56,979 nt of DNA. Origin: an uncultured Oscillospiraceae bacterium (lineage in GTDB: Bacteria; Bacillota; Clostridia; Oscillospirales; Oscillospiraceae). The notes beneath the pieces are model-generated. The model made no database searches. It saw only the letters and a program-made list of their open reading frames with translations, and was not told the origin of the DNA. The position numbers and the translations under genes are program-made. The stretch lies in NCBI GenBank assembly GCA_910577415.1, contig CAJTLK010000001.1, positions 1-56,979 on the forward strand, written 5' to 3'. Of the stretch, positions 16,109-24,995 are shown in pieces (the first letter of the stretch is position 1; the number at the start of each line of letters is the position of its first letter).

Positions 16109-17434
16109 TTACCACCAAAAGTTCCCGAACGGCCAGGTGCTGAAGCCACTGTTGCCGGTGCTGGGCTGACGCTGAGCGGGCTGCAGGGACTCCTGGTAGC
16201 TTTTCTGAAGCTGATCCATGGCCTCGGAGCGGGCCTGGTCATACTCGTCCAGGGTGGCGGCGACGGTGAGGGTCTCGTTGTTCCGCCAGAGGGTGAAATT
16301 CACTTTCTCTCCGGCCTTGTGGGCTTTAACGGCCTCCTTCAGCTCGTCGGCGCTGGTGATGGCGGTGTCGTCCACGGCGGTAATGATGTCGCCTTCCTGA
16401 ATGCCCGCCTTATCGGCGCAGGAGCCGTCCAGAACGGCGGAGATATAGGCACCATCGGGGATGCCATAGCGCTGAATGGCTTCGTTGGAGACCTCCTCCA
16501 TCAAAATGCCCACATTGGGCTTGCCGGTGACATAGCCCTTCTCAATAATGTCGCTGACCATGTCAATAACATCATTGATGGGAATGGCGAAGCCGATGCC
16601 CTCAATGGAGGCGTTGGTGGAACCGTTGTTGGAATACTTGGCGTTGGTAATGCCGATGCACTCTCCATAGGTGTTGAAGAGGGGGCCGCCGGAGTTGCCT
16701 GAGTTGATGGCGGCGTCGGTCTGCATCACGTTGATGGTGTTGCCGTCGGACATGGTAATGTTCCGATCCAGAGCGGAGACATAGCCGGCGGTCAAGGTAA
16801 AGGTAAGCTCACCCAGGGGGTTGCCGATAGCAACCACCTGCTGGCCCACCTTCATATCGTCGGAGTTGCCCACCACCACGGTCTGGAGGCCGGAGGCGTC
16901 GATCTTCAGTACGGCGATGTCATTGGCCTCTTCGCCGCCTACCAGTGTGGCGTCATAGGTGGTGCCGTCGGCAAAGGAGACCTTCAGGTCGTCCACGCCG
17001 TCAATGACATGGTAGTTGGTGAGAATATAGCCGTCGGAGGTAATGACAAATCCGGAACCGGCCACCGGGTTACTGACCACCTGGCCCCAGTAGTTGGTCT
17101 TCACATCGCCGTTGACGCCCACAACGCTGCCCAGATTGGCGGCGTAGACTTGATCTACGGTCATAGCGTTCTGGCCGTCCACCCGGGCCACATGCACTGC
17201 GGTGGGGCCGCGGTCACTGACGTTGATGGTGGTGCCGGTCCCGCCAAAGCCGGCCAGCAGTCCCGCCGCCCCCATGCCTGCCGCGCCTACCGTGCCGCCC
17301 AGCAGGGCGCACACCAGACATAGAGCGACCATTTTTGCGGTGCTGTGCTTTTTGACCTTCACCGGGGCAGCCGCCGGGGTCGCAGAGGGGTCAATAAGCT
17401 GATCGTCCCATTTGTTATAATCGTTAAAATACAT
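16109..17434 (-). CDS. HtrA/DegP-like membrane-anchored serine protease
   Basis: Trypsin-like protease with one PDZ domain. A short cytoplasmic segment, one membrane helix (about residues 34-63), then the protease with triad H142 (TNYHVIDG), D172 (ANDIAVLKID) and S248 (NSGNSGGPL), and a PDZ domain from about 330 (VGILMEEVSNEA onward). 441 residues from the ATG at 17434, preceded by AAGGAGCG; an earlier in-frame ATG at 17503 has no good site. Acts at the outer face of the membrane on misfolded proteins. It is convergent with jag, with the repeat units between. Confidence 0.92.
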   Translation of the reverse strand: MYFNDYNKWDDQLIDPSATPAAAPVKVKKHSTAKMVALCLVCALLGGTVGAAGMGAAGLLAGFGGTGTTINVSDRGPTAVHVARVDGQNAMTVDQVYAANLGSVVGVNGDVKTNYWGQVVSNPVAGSGFVITSDGYILTNYHVIDGVDDLKVSFADGTTYDATLVGGEEANDIAVLKIDASGLQTVVVGNSDDMKVGQQVVAIGNPLGELTFTLTAGYVSALDRNITMSDGNTINVMQTDAAINSGNSGGPLFNTYGECIGITNAKYSNNGSTNASIEGIGFAIPINDVIDMVSDIIEKGYVTGKPNVGILMEEVSNEAIQRYGIPDGAYISAVLDGSCADKAGIQEGDIITAVDDTAITSADELKEAVKAHKAGEKVNFTLWRNNETLTVAATLDEYDQARSEAMDQLQKSYQESLQPAQRQPSTGNSGFSTWPFGNFWW

Positions 17435-17541
17435 GCTCAGTCGCTCCTTTTGCTGTTTAGGTTTCCGTGAACAGCTTACAGGATACCTTGAAAATGTGTC
17501 CAAAAAATGAAGAAAATTCGAGAAGTTTTTGAATTCTTCCT

Positions 17542-18714
17542 TTAATTTTCTTCAGGTTTCTCCCCACCCCTAAGGATCGCGCCAATGTCGGCGGCGGCCA
17601 GACGCAGATCGGAGAGGACATTGTCTAAAACGCCGGAGCGGTATACGTTGATGACCACAAGGCACAGGATGGGCCCCAGGATCATGCCCAACACACCAGC
17701 CAGCTTCATTCCCACATAAACGCCCACTAGGGAGAGGATGGGGGAAAGGCCGGTCTGGCCCCCCAGAACCCTTGGTTCCGCCACCCGGCGAAAGAGGGCA
17801 ATAATGCCCCACACCACCATCAGCCCCACGGCGTGGCGGAAACTGCCGGTAAACAGGTCGATAAAGGCCCAGGGGACCATGACGGTACCGGCCCCCACAA
17901 TGGGGATAAAATCCAGCACCGCCAGCGCCAAAGCCAGACCCAGGGCCAGCAGCAGGGCGTAGTTCTGCTGGATGAGCATAAAACCGAAAAGAAGGATAAA
18001 GAAGACGCCTACCGAAAGGAGAAACTGTGCCCGGAGGTACCCGCCAAAGCCCGCCGTGGCCGCCCGCTTCACCTGAGAGAGGAAAAGGCGGGGACCGCTG
18101 GGGAGGGAATTTGTCGCCCGGTAGCGAAGGCTGGGCCACTCGGCAGAGAGAAAATAGGCGGCCATAACAAACACAATGGTGCTCACCGCAAAGGAGGGCA
18201 GCCGGGTAGCCATCCCGGTGAGACGGTTGCCGATCATACCAAGCAATACAGGTACTGCCGTCTCCAGCCATTGGAAGAGACTGTCAATAAGGCCGAGCAT
18301 GGTCTCTTCCACCGAATCGGGCAGCAGAGCCATCACCTGGGCCAGCGTGTTCAGCAGCCGCTCCCAAACGCCTTGAAGGGACAGAGCCACGGAGTCCCAA
18401 TCCTTGGCCAGCTCCACTACCTCGCTTACCAGGCCTGCCGTCAATGCCCAGAGCAGGCCAAAGAGAAGGGCAAAGGCCAATAAAATAAGAAGCAGAGAAA
18501 GGAAGTTCCGGGACCAGCCCAGCTTTTTGTGGAGCCACTTAATGGCGGGGTTGAGCATCCAGGCCACCGCCGCGGCAAACAAAAACGGGGCGAAAAGAGA
18601 GAGCAGCCACGGGCCAAAGCGGGCCAGAGCGAAGAGAAATACCGATACCAGGACCAGCCGAATGCCCAGGCGCAGCCAGAGCCGGCCACGGTCCGGCCAG
18701 GAGAGTTCTTTCAA
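17542..18714 (-). CDS. ytvI: AI-2E family / YtvI-like integral membrane protein
   Basis: A 390-residue AI-2E/UPF0118-family protein with about eight membrane helices in the usual arrangement: two near the N-terminus, one long cytoplasmic-looking amphipathic stretch (VVELAKDWDSVALSLQGVWE), and the conserved C-terminal half with DFIPIVGAGTVMVPWA and LSPILSLVGVYVG. The closest named type appears to be the sporulation protein YtvI, but the family also includes transporters, so that assignment is tentative. TTG start with GGAAAGGGG upstream. Followed on the same strand by the HtrA gene about 107 bp downstream. Confidence 0.8.
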   Translation of the reverse strand: MKELSWPDRGRLWLRLGIRLVLVSVFLFALARFGPWLLSLFAPFLFAAAVAWMLNPAIKWLHKKLGWSRNFLSLLLILLAFALLFGLLWALTAGLVSEVVELAKDWDSVALSLQGVWERLLNTLAQVMALLPDSVEETMLGLIDSLFQWLETAVPVLLGMIGNRLTGMATRLPSFAVSTIVFVMAAYFLSAEWPSLRYRATNSLPSGPRLFLSQVKRAATAGFGGYLRAQFLLSVGVFFILLFGFMLIQQNYALLLALGLALALAVLDFIPIVGAGTVMVPWAFIDLFTGSFRHAVGLMVVWGIIALFRRVAEPRVLGGQTGLSPILSLVGVYVGMKLAGVLGMILGPILCLVVINVYRSGVLDNVLSDLRLAAADIGAILRGGEKPEEN

Positions 18715-18751
18715 GAGCGGATCCCCTTTCCTTATTTTGATTCCTATGGCG

Positions 18752-18782
18752 GAAAAGCGTGGCCCAATGGGTCACGCTTTTC
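18752..18782 (-). terminator. Terminator after ricT
   Basis: A 10-bp stem GAAAAGCGTG (18752-18761) with CACGCTTTTC (18773-18782), ending in a T run on the minus strand just after the ricT stop. Confidence 0.75.
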
Positions 18783-18785
18783 TTA

Positions 18786-19895
18786 TTATTCCCCGCTTTT
18801 CGCTCCGCCGCTCTTGCCCTTGCCGCCGCCCCGGTGGTGACGGCGGCGGGAAGGACCTCCCTGTTGCTGGGCGGAGTGGTCGGCCTGCTTGCGTCCGGGC
18901 TGTTTGTCTCCTCCCCGGCGGCGCTCGCCCTGCCGCGGAGGCTTGGCCTCGGAGCGGCCCATGACGGCGTCAATGTCGCCGGAGAGGTCCTGCTTTTCTG
19001 CCGGAATGAGCTTAGGGGTGGATCTGCGCAGCTTTTCCAGTTCGGAGCGGGGCGGGGCTACATAGTCCTCGGGACGGCGGCCCTTGCCGTTGCGAATGAT
19101 GTTCAGCTCGTCGGCGGCATAGCCCTGGGGCGTTTCGGGGGCCTCCTCCAGACGGACCTTTACCCGCTCCCGCAAAAAATCCACCTCGCATACGGTGCCT
19201 GCGCCGTCGGGGGTCTCCACAAAGGACTCGTTTTTGGGCAAACGCTTCACCGCGTCCTCATAGGCGTCCTGTTCGTATTTGAGACAGCACATAAGCCGTC
19301 CGCAGGCGCCGGAAATTTTGGCGGGATTCAGGCTCAGTCCTTGGGTCTTGGCCATCTTAATGGAAACAGGCTGGAATTGTTCCAGAAAGGCGTTGCAGCA
19401 ATAGGGTCTGCCACAGATGCCCAGGCCGCCGATAAGCTTGGACTCATCCCGGACGCCGATCTGCCGCAGCTCGATGCGGGCGTGAAGGGTAGCGGCAAGG
19501 TCCCGCACCAGGGCGCGGAAGTCCACCCGGCCCTCGCTGGTGAAAAAGAAAAGGAGCTTGTTGCCGTCAAAGGAGCACTCGCAGCGGACCAGGTCCATTT
19601 CCAGCTTATGCTCGGCGATCTTCTCCTCGCAGACCTGAAGGGCTTCCTTCTCCCGCTCCCGGTTTTTCTGAAGGGCGGCGCGGTCAGCGTCGGTGGCAAG
19701 GCGCAGCAGGGGCCGCAGAGGGGGGACGACCTGGTCATCCTCCACCATGGAATTGCCCCGGCAGCATACGCCGAACTCGGGACCCTTGGCGGTCTCAATA
19801 ATGACCTCGTCGCCGGTCTTGACCTTCAGGTCTTTGGGGTCAAAGTAATATTCTTTTCCTCCGCTGCGAAAGCGGACCGCAATGATCTCAGTCAT
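18786..19895 (-). CDS. ricT: PSP1-domain protein RicT (YaaT)
   Basis: Subunit of the Fe-S-containing RicAFT complex, which in B. subtilis promotes RNA processing with RNase Y and affects sporulation and competence. The PSP1 domain carries the diagnostic cysteines in GICGRPYCCNAFL and ACGRLMCCLKYE. Length 369; residues after about 290 form a basic low-complexity tail (Arg/Gly/Gln/Lys) not found in the shorter Bacillus protein. AGGAGG six bases before the ATG. The holB-ricT order with darA upstream matches the Bacillus yaaQ-yaaR-holB-yaaT order, lacking yaaR. Confidence 0.92.
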   Translation of the reverse strand: MTEIIAVRFRSGGKEYYFDPKDLKVKTGDEVIIETAKGPEFGVCCRGNSMVEDDQVVPPLRPLLRLATDADRAALQKNREREKEALQVCEEKIAEHKLEMDLVRCECSFDGNKLLFFFTSEGRVDFRALVRDLAATLHARIELRQIGVRDESKLIGGLGICGRPYCCNAFLEQFQPVSIKMAKTQGLSLNPAKISGACGRLMCCLKYEQDAYEDAVKRLPKNESFVETPDGAGTVCEVDFLRERVKVRLEEAPETPQGYAADELNIIRNGKGRRPEDYVAPPRSELEKLRRSTPKLIPAEKQDLSGDIDAVMGRSEAKPPRQGERRRGGDKQPGRKQADHSAQQQGGPSRRRHHRGGGKGKSGGAKSGE

Positions 19896-19960
19896 GGAAT
19901 ACCTCCTATTATAGCACCAGGCGCACAGCGCCGCCGTGACTATAATTATTTTGACAATGT

Positions 19961-19981
19961 AATAGCCGCGGGGCGGCTATT
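19961..19981 (-). other. Hairpin overlapping the holB stop
   Basis: Nine-bp stem AATAGCCGC with GCGGCTATT, GGG loop, overlapping the holB stop codon. A weak T tract follows on the minus strand, so it may be a partial terminator between holB and ricT. Confidence 0.45.
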
Positions 19982-20957
19982 ATTCAGCGCCGCTGATCCC
20001 GGCGCAAAGAGCGCCGCACAAATGGCCGCCTCCCACATTGAAATCGGCGGCGCCGCGAAGAGCCTCTAATATATCCACATAGCGCAAAAGAAGCCCTTTG
20101 GGCAGAGCCGCCGCCTGCCGGACCTGCTCGTCCGCCGCGCCGGGATCGCTGCCGCATTGGAGCTTAAGAGCGGCGGATAAAAGCTGGGTCTCCTGTTCAA
20201 AAAGGCGGATGAGGCCGCCCCGGTCCAGCTTTTCCTTACCAATGCACCAGGCGCACAGGCCCAGCTCGTCCCGTTTGGCGATAAGGCCCAACAGCTCCAG
20301 GGCCGCGTTCCGTGTTTCCTCGTCTCCAGCCCCCTCCAACTCCTCCTCCGCCTTGCCAATAAGCCCGCCACAGCGGCGGGCGGCGGCGGATATCTCTTCG
20401 GGGCTTTTCTGAGGAAACTTCCGCTGCAGGGCGGCCTCGGCCTCCGCCAAGCTCACCGGGGAGAGGGAGACCCCCTCACAGCGGGAGCGGATAGTAATGA
20501 GTAGCGAGCCGGGGTTTTCCGCTAGCAGAAGAAAGGCGGCATAGGCCGGACCTTCCTCCAGCAACTTCAAAATGGAGTTCTGGGCCCTGGTATTCATAGC
20601 GTCGGCGTGGTGAATGATATAGACCTTGCGGGGAGCCTCGTTGGGGCGGATAAAGGCGTCGGCGCGCATTTGCCGGGTCTGCTCGATCAGGATCTCCCGC
20701 TTGCCTTCTAAAAAGTCCACATGAATAATGTCAGGGTGGATACCGCCCAGGGCCTTTTTGCAGCCTGGACAGACGCCGCAGGGGGCCTCTCCCTTCCCGG
20801 TGCACACCATGGCGGCGGAGAGCAGGGCGGCCAAGGTCCTCTTCCCCGACCCGTTGGGGCCGGAGATGAGATAGGCATGGCTCAGACCACGGCCCTGGGC
20901 CTGGGCGGAGAGCTGCCGTTTCAGGGCGGCGTTGCCGGCAAGCGTGTCCAGCTTCAT
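19980..20957 (-). CDS. holB: DNA polymerase III delta-prime subunit
   Basis: AAA+ clamp-loader subunit, 325 residues. Walker A is SGPNGSGKRTL near residue 34; a zinc-binding CGVCPGC module follows; the SRC motif of clamp loaders is present in TIRSRCEG. ATG at 20957 chosen because GAGAGGA precedes it and the protein then begins MKLDTLAGN; it lies one base after the darA stop. The rest of the clamp loader is outside the window. Confidence 0.93.
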   Translation of the reverse strand: MKLDTLAGNAALKRQLSAQAQGRGLSHAYLISGPNGSGKRTLAALLSAAMVCTGKGEAPCGVCPGCKKALGGIHPDIIHVDFLEGKREILIEQTRQMRADAFIRPNEAPRKVYIIHHADAMNTRAQNSILKLLEEGPAYAAFLLLAENPGSLLITIRSRCEGVSLSPVSLAEAEAALQRKFPQKSPEEISAAARRCGGLIGKAEEELEGAGDEETRNAALELLGLIAKRDELGLCAWCIGKEKLDRGGLIRLFEQETQLLSAALKLQCGSDPGAADEQVRQAAALPKGLLLRYVDILEALRGAADFNVGGGHLCGALCAGISGAE

Positions 20958-20958
20958 G

Positions 20959-21282
20959 TCAGATCCTCTCGAAACGTTCGATGTCCACCACAAAAATCGT
21001 GGCGCCGCCCACTGTCACCTCCACAGGCATGGTGGGGCAATAGCCGTGGTTCATCTCGGTAGAGGCGGGGATCATCTGCTTCCGGGAGTGGGAATGCTCC
21101 TTGATAACGTCGATGACGTCCTGTACCTTCTCCTCGTCTACGCCCACCAGAACAGTGACATTGCTGGAAAGCAGAAAGCCGCCGGTGGTGGAGAGCCTGG
21201 TGGAGGAAAAGCCCTGCTTGGTCAGGCTTTGGGTCACGGCCTTGGAATCGTCCCGGTTGATAATGGCAATGATGAGCTTCAT
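20959..21282 (-). CDS. darA: Cyclic-di-AMP receptor DarA (PstA/YaaQ)
   Basis: A 107-residue PII-like protein that binds c-di-AMP. Typical stretches: MKLIIAIINRDDSKAV, TRLSTTGGFL and EVTVGGATIFVVDIERFER, with the large loop between. Function downstream of ligand binding is still poorly defined in the family. The ATG at 21282 has GGGAGGGG upstream; an in-frame start at 21315 lacks one. It heads the darA-holB-ricT unit. Confidence 0.93.
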   Translation of the reverse strand: MKLIIAIINRDDSKAVTQSLTKQGFSSTRLSTTGGFLLSSNVTVLVGVDEEKVQDVIDVIKEHSHSRKQMIPASTEMNHGYCPTMPVEVTVGGATIFVVDIERFERI

Positions 21283-21320
21283 ATGATCCCCTCCCGGTAG
21301 CATATAACAATACATTATTC

Positions 21321-21326
21321 ATTATA
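21321..21326 (-). promoter_or_regulatory. -10 element for darA-holB-ricT
   Basis: TATAAT on the minus strand 39 bp before the darA start; the -35 region (TGGCCA at 17-bp spacing) is weak. Confidence 0.5.
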
Positions 21327-21374
21327 ACGCAAAAATCCGCAACTGGCCACACTTTTTTTAAAAAGGCATGAAAA

Positions 21375-21403
21375 AGGACGGCGAGCGGGTCGCTCGCCGT
21401 CCT
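21375..21403 (-). terminator. Terminator of the M23 peptidase gene
   Basis: Thirteen-bp perfect stem AGGACGGCGAGCG (21375-21387) with 21391-21403 and a TTTTT run on the minus strand, directly after the gene ending at 21415. Confidence 0.92.
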
Positions 21404-21414
21404 GATCGTAAAGC

Positions 21415-22884
21415 TTAGGGTAAATAATTGTAGGGGTTTACCGTGGTGCCGTTCTCTTTGATCTGGAAGTGGCAATGGTTGCCGGTAGAGCGGCCAGTGG
21501 AGCCGACCTTGGCAATGACCTGCCCCTGGTAGACCCGCTCCCCTGCCTTGACGCACAGGCTGGAGCAGTGGCCGTAGATGGACTGAAGTCCGTTTTCATG
21601 GTCGATGACCACGTACTTGCCATAGCTCCAATAGCTGCCCGTGCCGGTACCGGCGAAAGTGACCTTGCCGCCGTCGGAGGCTACGATGGGAGCGCCGTAG
21701 GAACCGGCAATGTCGATACCGGAGTGATTGCTGTAGGAGCCGAAGATATAACGGTTGCCGTAGCCCGAGGTGATCTTGCCGTAAATGGGCCAGATGAACT
21801 TGCCGGTGGCCATGGTCTTGGGCCGGGGTTTTGTACCCACGGCAATGACCTCGGTGACGGGCTGGGAGTGAACGTCGGTGGAGTTGATGGTCCGTTCCTG
21901 CTCTACACCGTTGAGATAGCTGACATTGGCGTTGTAAGTGGCCCAGCCCTCCACGCCGGGAGTAATGACCTTGGAGTAACCCTGATAAATGGTGTCGTCG
22001 GGGACCTCCTGGGTCTCATAGGCCACGGGACCGTCGTAGGTCACGTTGTCTATGGTCTTTACAGAGAGGTAAGGTACCGCCTGGCTCACCACCAGCGTCT
22101 GGTCGATCATGATATTGTGAATGTCAACGCCGGGGTTAAGGGCCTTGAGCTGCTCCACAGACATATCCATACTGTTGGCAATGCCGGAGAAGGTGTCGCC
22201 GGACTGGACGGAGTAGTCCACCTGCTCCATGGTGTTGGAGGTAAGGATAGGCTCCAGGTCGGCGACCTGCTTAATAGAGGAGGTGGAGGTATAATCCTTG
22301 GTGACGGTCACATCCTCCACAAACTGGACCGAGACCGTATCAGGAGTGGTAAAACGGGCCTTGAGGGAGTTGAGCAGAGCGGTAAGTCCGCTGCCGTCAT
22401 CGGTGGCGCCCAGCACCCGGCCGTTTACTGTCAGTACCGAGGTCTTCATTACCTCGCCGATCTGGTCAAAGAGATAGGTCTCAATGGGGGAAACAGAACC
22501 GATATCCTCCTTCAGGGCTACCTGAAAGGAGTACTCCACGTTCTGATCTAAGGTATAATCATAGCCCAAGATGTGAGAGGCACGGGTCTCCACCCGTTCG
22601 ATGGCGGCCTCCACCGACGCTTGAGATTCTACAAGGCCAAAGGAAATGCCGTTTACCGAGACCTGCGTGCAGGGGGCGTAGAGGTGAGCCACGATGCCGG
22701 TAAAGCTGACAGCCAAGGCGGCACACAGAAAGACGATGGGGCCGGCCTTGGTGCGCCGCTCCAGGAAGTTGGGGAAGCTCAGCCCCTCCAGCCGGGGCAG
22801 CCTGGGCAGGCGGATGTGGGAAGGGCGGAGCCGGGCGGGGGCACGCGTTGCGGCGGCTCTTGGGCGGGGCAACAGTTCATCCAC
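21415..22884 (-). CDS. M23 metallopeptidase with LysM and G5 domains
   Basis: Membrane-anchored peptidoglycan hydrolase of 489 residues. A basic, proline-rich cytoplasmic tail, one membrane helix (about 50-70), an extracellular helical region, a LysM domain (YSVQSGDTFSGIANSM to LVVSQAVPYL), a G5-like domain (about 275-350), and the M23 endopeptidase with zinc ligands in SNHSGIDIAG and HCHFQI. M23 enzymes cut peptide crosslinks. GTG start with AAAGGAGG upstream. Upstream are a sigma-A promoter and a perfect WalR-type box, so cell-wall stress control is likely. Confidence 0.92.
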   Translation of the reverse strand: MDELLPRPRAAATRAPARLRPSHIRLPRLPRLEGLSFPNFLERRTKAGPIVFLCAALAVSFTGIVAHLYAPCTQVSVNGISFGLVESQASVEAAIERVETRASHILGYDYTLDQNVEYSFQVALKEDIGSVSPIETYLFDQIGEVMKTSVLTVNGRVLGATDDGSGLTALLNSLKARFTTPDTVSVQFVEDVTVTKDYTSTSSIKQVADLEPILTSNTMEQVDYSVQSGDTFSGIANSMDMSVEQLKALNPGVDIHNIMIDQTLVVSQAVPYLSVKTIDNVTYDGPVAYETQEVPDDTIYQGYSKVITPGVEGWATYNANVSYLNGVEQERTINSTDVHSQPVTEVIAVGTKPRPKTMATGKFIWPIYGKITSGYGNRYIFGSYSNHSGIDIAGSYGAPIVASDGGKVTFAGTGTGSYWSYGKYVVIDHENGLQSIYGHCSSLCVKAGERVYQGQVIAKVGSTGRSTGNHCHFQIKENGTTVNPYNYLP

Positions 22885-22956
22885 GGCGGCGGTTCCCTCC
22901 TTTCCTGCAAAAGTTTTATGTCTCCGGCCTCAAAGATTACGAGGTGGAAACAAAAG

Positions 22957-22973
22957 GTTACAAAATTGTTACA
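22957..22973 (-). promoter_or_regulatory. WalR-type box upstream of the M23 gene
   Basis: On the minus strand TGTAAC-AATTT-TGTAAC, matching the WalR consensus TGTWAH-N5-TGTWAH at every position. It lies just downstream of the -10 element, a position usually associated with repression, and about 70 bp before the start codon. Confidence 0.7.
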
Positions 22974-22978
22974 ATCGC

Positions 22979-23007
22979 ATCATACTCTCTTTTCCTCTGC
23001 GCGTCAA
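22979..23007 (-). promoter_or_regulatory. Promoter of the M23 peptidase gene
   Basis: On the minus strand TTGACG (23007-23002), 17-bp spacer, TATGAT (22984-22979). The transcript would begin inside the WalR-type box. Confidence 0.7.
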
Positions 23008-23051
23008 GGGTTTTTGCCATTTTTGGTATTTTTTTATAGAGGGGACGTCCA

Positions 23052-23095
23052 CTTTCACAATATCTTGTTGAGGCTTTCACAACATCTTGTGGATG
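23052..23095. repeat. Tandem 22-bp repeat with palindromic core
   Basis: Two head-to-tail copies (23052-23073 and 23074-23095), 19 of 22 bases identical, each carrying ACAA-N4-TTGT (CACAATATCTTGT and CACAACATCTTGT). The 22-bp period is two helical turns. They lie 45-90 bp upstream of the M23 promoter and just after the stop of the PrpR-like gene. They resemble a double operator; the factor is unknown. Confidence 0.55.
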
Positions 23096-23101
23096 AACAA
23101 G

Positions 23102-24895
23102 CTACGGCTGGGGCGGGGATTGGTTTAAGTGCCGCCAGAGGGTGGTCCGGCTGATGTTCAGCCGCTTGGCCGCGGCGGTCTGATTGCCGCCGCACTCATC
23201 CAGAGTCCGCCGGATGGCGGCGCGAATGATCTCCTCTAAGGTCCTCTGCTCCGGGGGGTGTTCCGAAAAGGCAGGAGGCTCTCTCCGGGCGGCGCCGCGT
23301 TCCTGGTCAAGCAGCTCCGCCACCGCCCAGCCGCTGATGTAGGCAGAGCTGGTCATGGCGGCCAGGCTTTGGAGCACCTGGCGAAACTGGGTATAGTTAT
23401 AAGGCCAGTCAAACTGGCGCAAAAGCTCCATGGCCCGGGGCTCAAAACCGGAGATCTGTTTGCCCAGCTCCAGGTTCAGGCTGCCCAGGCAGAGGCTTGC
23501 CAGGGAGGGGATCTCATCTGCCCGGCTTCGCAGGTTGGGAAGCTCCAGCTTGGTGCAGCCCAGGCGCAAGGAATACCGGGTCCCCACCTCCGCCGGTTCT
23601 TTTCCAGGGCGGCAGACACAGGAGAAGATCAACCGCTCCCGGCGGGGCAGGTCGGTATCCAGGATCAGGGCCAGCAACTCGGCGCCGCGATTTTCGGGAA
23701 TGGCCTCCAGGTGTTGAAAGTAAATGGTCCCGTCCCGGTCATTTAAGGGAGAGTTGTAATGATTGAGAAGAAAGTCCCAGGTCTTATCATTGGCCATTTC
23801 GCAGTCCACCACCACAAAGGGTTGATTGCGAAGGGGGCTGTGGAGGTAGAGGTAGCGGGCGATCTGTTCCTTTCCGGTCCCTGCCTCCCCCAATACCATC
23901 ACCGGACGGCGGGTGGCGGACAGGGTGGATACCGCCCCCTCCACGTCTCCCATGGCGCCGCTGAGGGCATAAAAGCTGCTGCTCAGGAGTTGTTCACACT
24001 CGCCGCTGTTATAAGTGCGCAGACCCATTTTATAGGAACGCAGGGGGATCTTGGCATGAAGGCAGTGAAAGAGGTAATAGCGCGTCCAGCCCAGGTTCAC
24101 CACCTGGGCGATGACGTTGCGTAGCTCTCCCTGGTCGCTGTGGTAAAAGCGAAGGGTGGAGCTCTCCGGGACCTCCGGCAGCCGGGAGCGCAATACGGCC
24201 AGCAGCTCTAGCTGAGGCTCCTCGGGGATGCTGAAGCGAAGTCCGCCATACTCGTCCAGTACCACCACAGCGCCATTTTCCTCCTGGTTGACACAGCGCA
24301 GAAACAGGTTTTCCTGCCTCAGCCGACGAAAGCCGGCGCTGAGGGTAAGGGCCTGGTCAAAGGCGGCCTGTAGGCTTTCCGCGCCCGAGGTAATGAGAAA
24401 GGCGTCCATCCCCAGCTCCCGGGCAATGGTATGCGTCACCATGTCGCTGACCACCATATGATATCCGCCCTCCTGAAGCCGGAGCAGGGTGTGCCGGATC
24501 TCGTCGGCGCTACGTACCGTCAGGATATCCACCTGCTCTTGCAAGAGGTCGCAGAGGATGTGGGCAGGGCCGGTGATGCTGGGAAAGCCCACAATGGCAT
24601 AGCGCTTGGAGTAATTTTCCGCCAGCTTGATGGTGCGCAGCACGTCATAGACCGAGAGCTGGATCTCCACCACGGGAATGTCGGTGATCCGGCGGATGAA
24701 TTCCGCCGTTCCGCCCCGGGAGATAATACAGTCATAGGCGTTGTGAAGGTTGCGCTTTACAATTTCCACGCCCTCCTGGAGGTCTCCGGTAAATACGTCC
24801 AGACGGATGCTGGGATAGGCTTCCGCCATCCGGTCCATGCTGGTCTTCATGCTCTCGTAGGGCGCAATGCCCAAGATGTGAACGGGGGTTTCCAT
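23102..24895 (-). CDS. PrpR-like regulator with degenerate AAA+ domain
   Basis: A 597-residue regulator in the layout of sigma-54 activators of the PrpR type. Residues about 1-170 are a PrpR-N sensor domain (SRGGTAEFIRR, IVGFPSITGPAHILCDLL), followed by a PAS-like region, an AAA+ region (310-520) and a Fis-type HTH at the end (GGNQTAAAKRLNISRTTLWRHL). Walker A is intact (GEAGTGKE, 336-343), but the GAFTGA loop needed to touch sigma-54 is missing and Walker B reads IYFQHLEAI with no Asp-Glu pair. It is therefore unlikely to open sigma-54 promoters. Start ATG at 24895 has AGGAGG. Divergent from the catabolic operon at 25160, its likely target. Confidence 0.82.
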   Translation of the reverse strand: METPVHILGIAPYESMKTSMDRMAEAYPSIRLDVFTGDLQEGVEIVKRNLHNAYDCIISRGGTAEFIRRITDIPVVEIQLSVYDVLRTIKLAENYSKRYAIVGFPSITGPAHILCDLLQEQVDILTVRSADEIRHTLLRLQEGGYHMVVSDMVTHTIARELGMDAFLITSGAESLQAAFDQALTLSAGFRRLRQENLFLRCVNQEENGAVVVLDEYGGLRFSIPEEPQLELLAVLRSRLPEVPESSTLRFYHSDQGELRNVIAQVVNLGWTRYYLFHCLHAKIPLRSYKMGLRTYNSGECEQLLSSSFYALSGAMGDVEGAVSTLSATRRPVMVLGEAGTGKEQIARYLYLHSPLRNQPFVVVDCEMANDKTWDFLLNHYNSPLNDRDGTIYFQHLEAIPENRGAELLALILDTDLPRRERLIFSCVCRPGKEPAEVGTRYSLRLGCTKLELPNLRSRADEIPSLASLCLGSLNLELGKQISGFEPRAMELLRQFDWPYNYTQFRQVLQSLAAMTSSAYISGWAVAELLDQERGAARREPPAFSEHPPEQRTLEEIIRAAIRRTLDECGGNQTAAAKRLNISRTTLWRHLNQSPPQP

Positions 24896-24995
24896 CCTTT
24901 TTCCTCCTCTGCTGTTCCACAGGTAAAATTTTTTCTGAGGATGTTTTAATATTGTACCATAAAGCGGCGAGCTTGTCGATAACGCATACAAGGTA

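Noticed and set aside
23052..23095. NrdR box pair
   Set aside because: Core symmetry is similar but spacing is 22 bp rather than about 31, and no ribonucleotide reductase gene follows.
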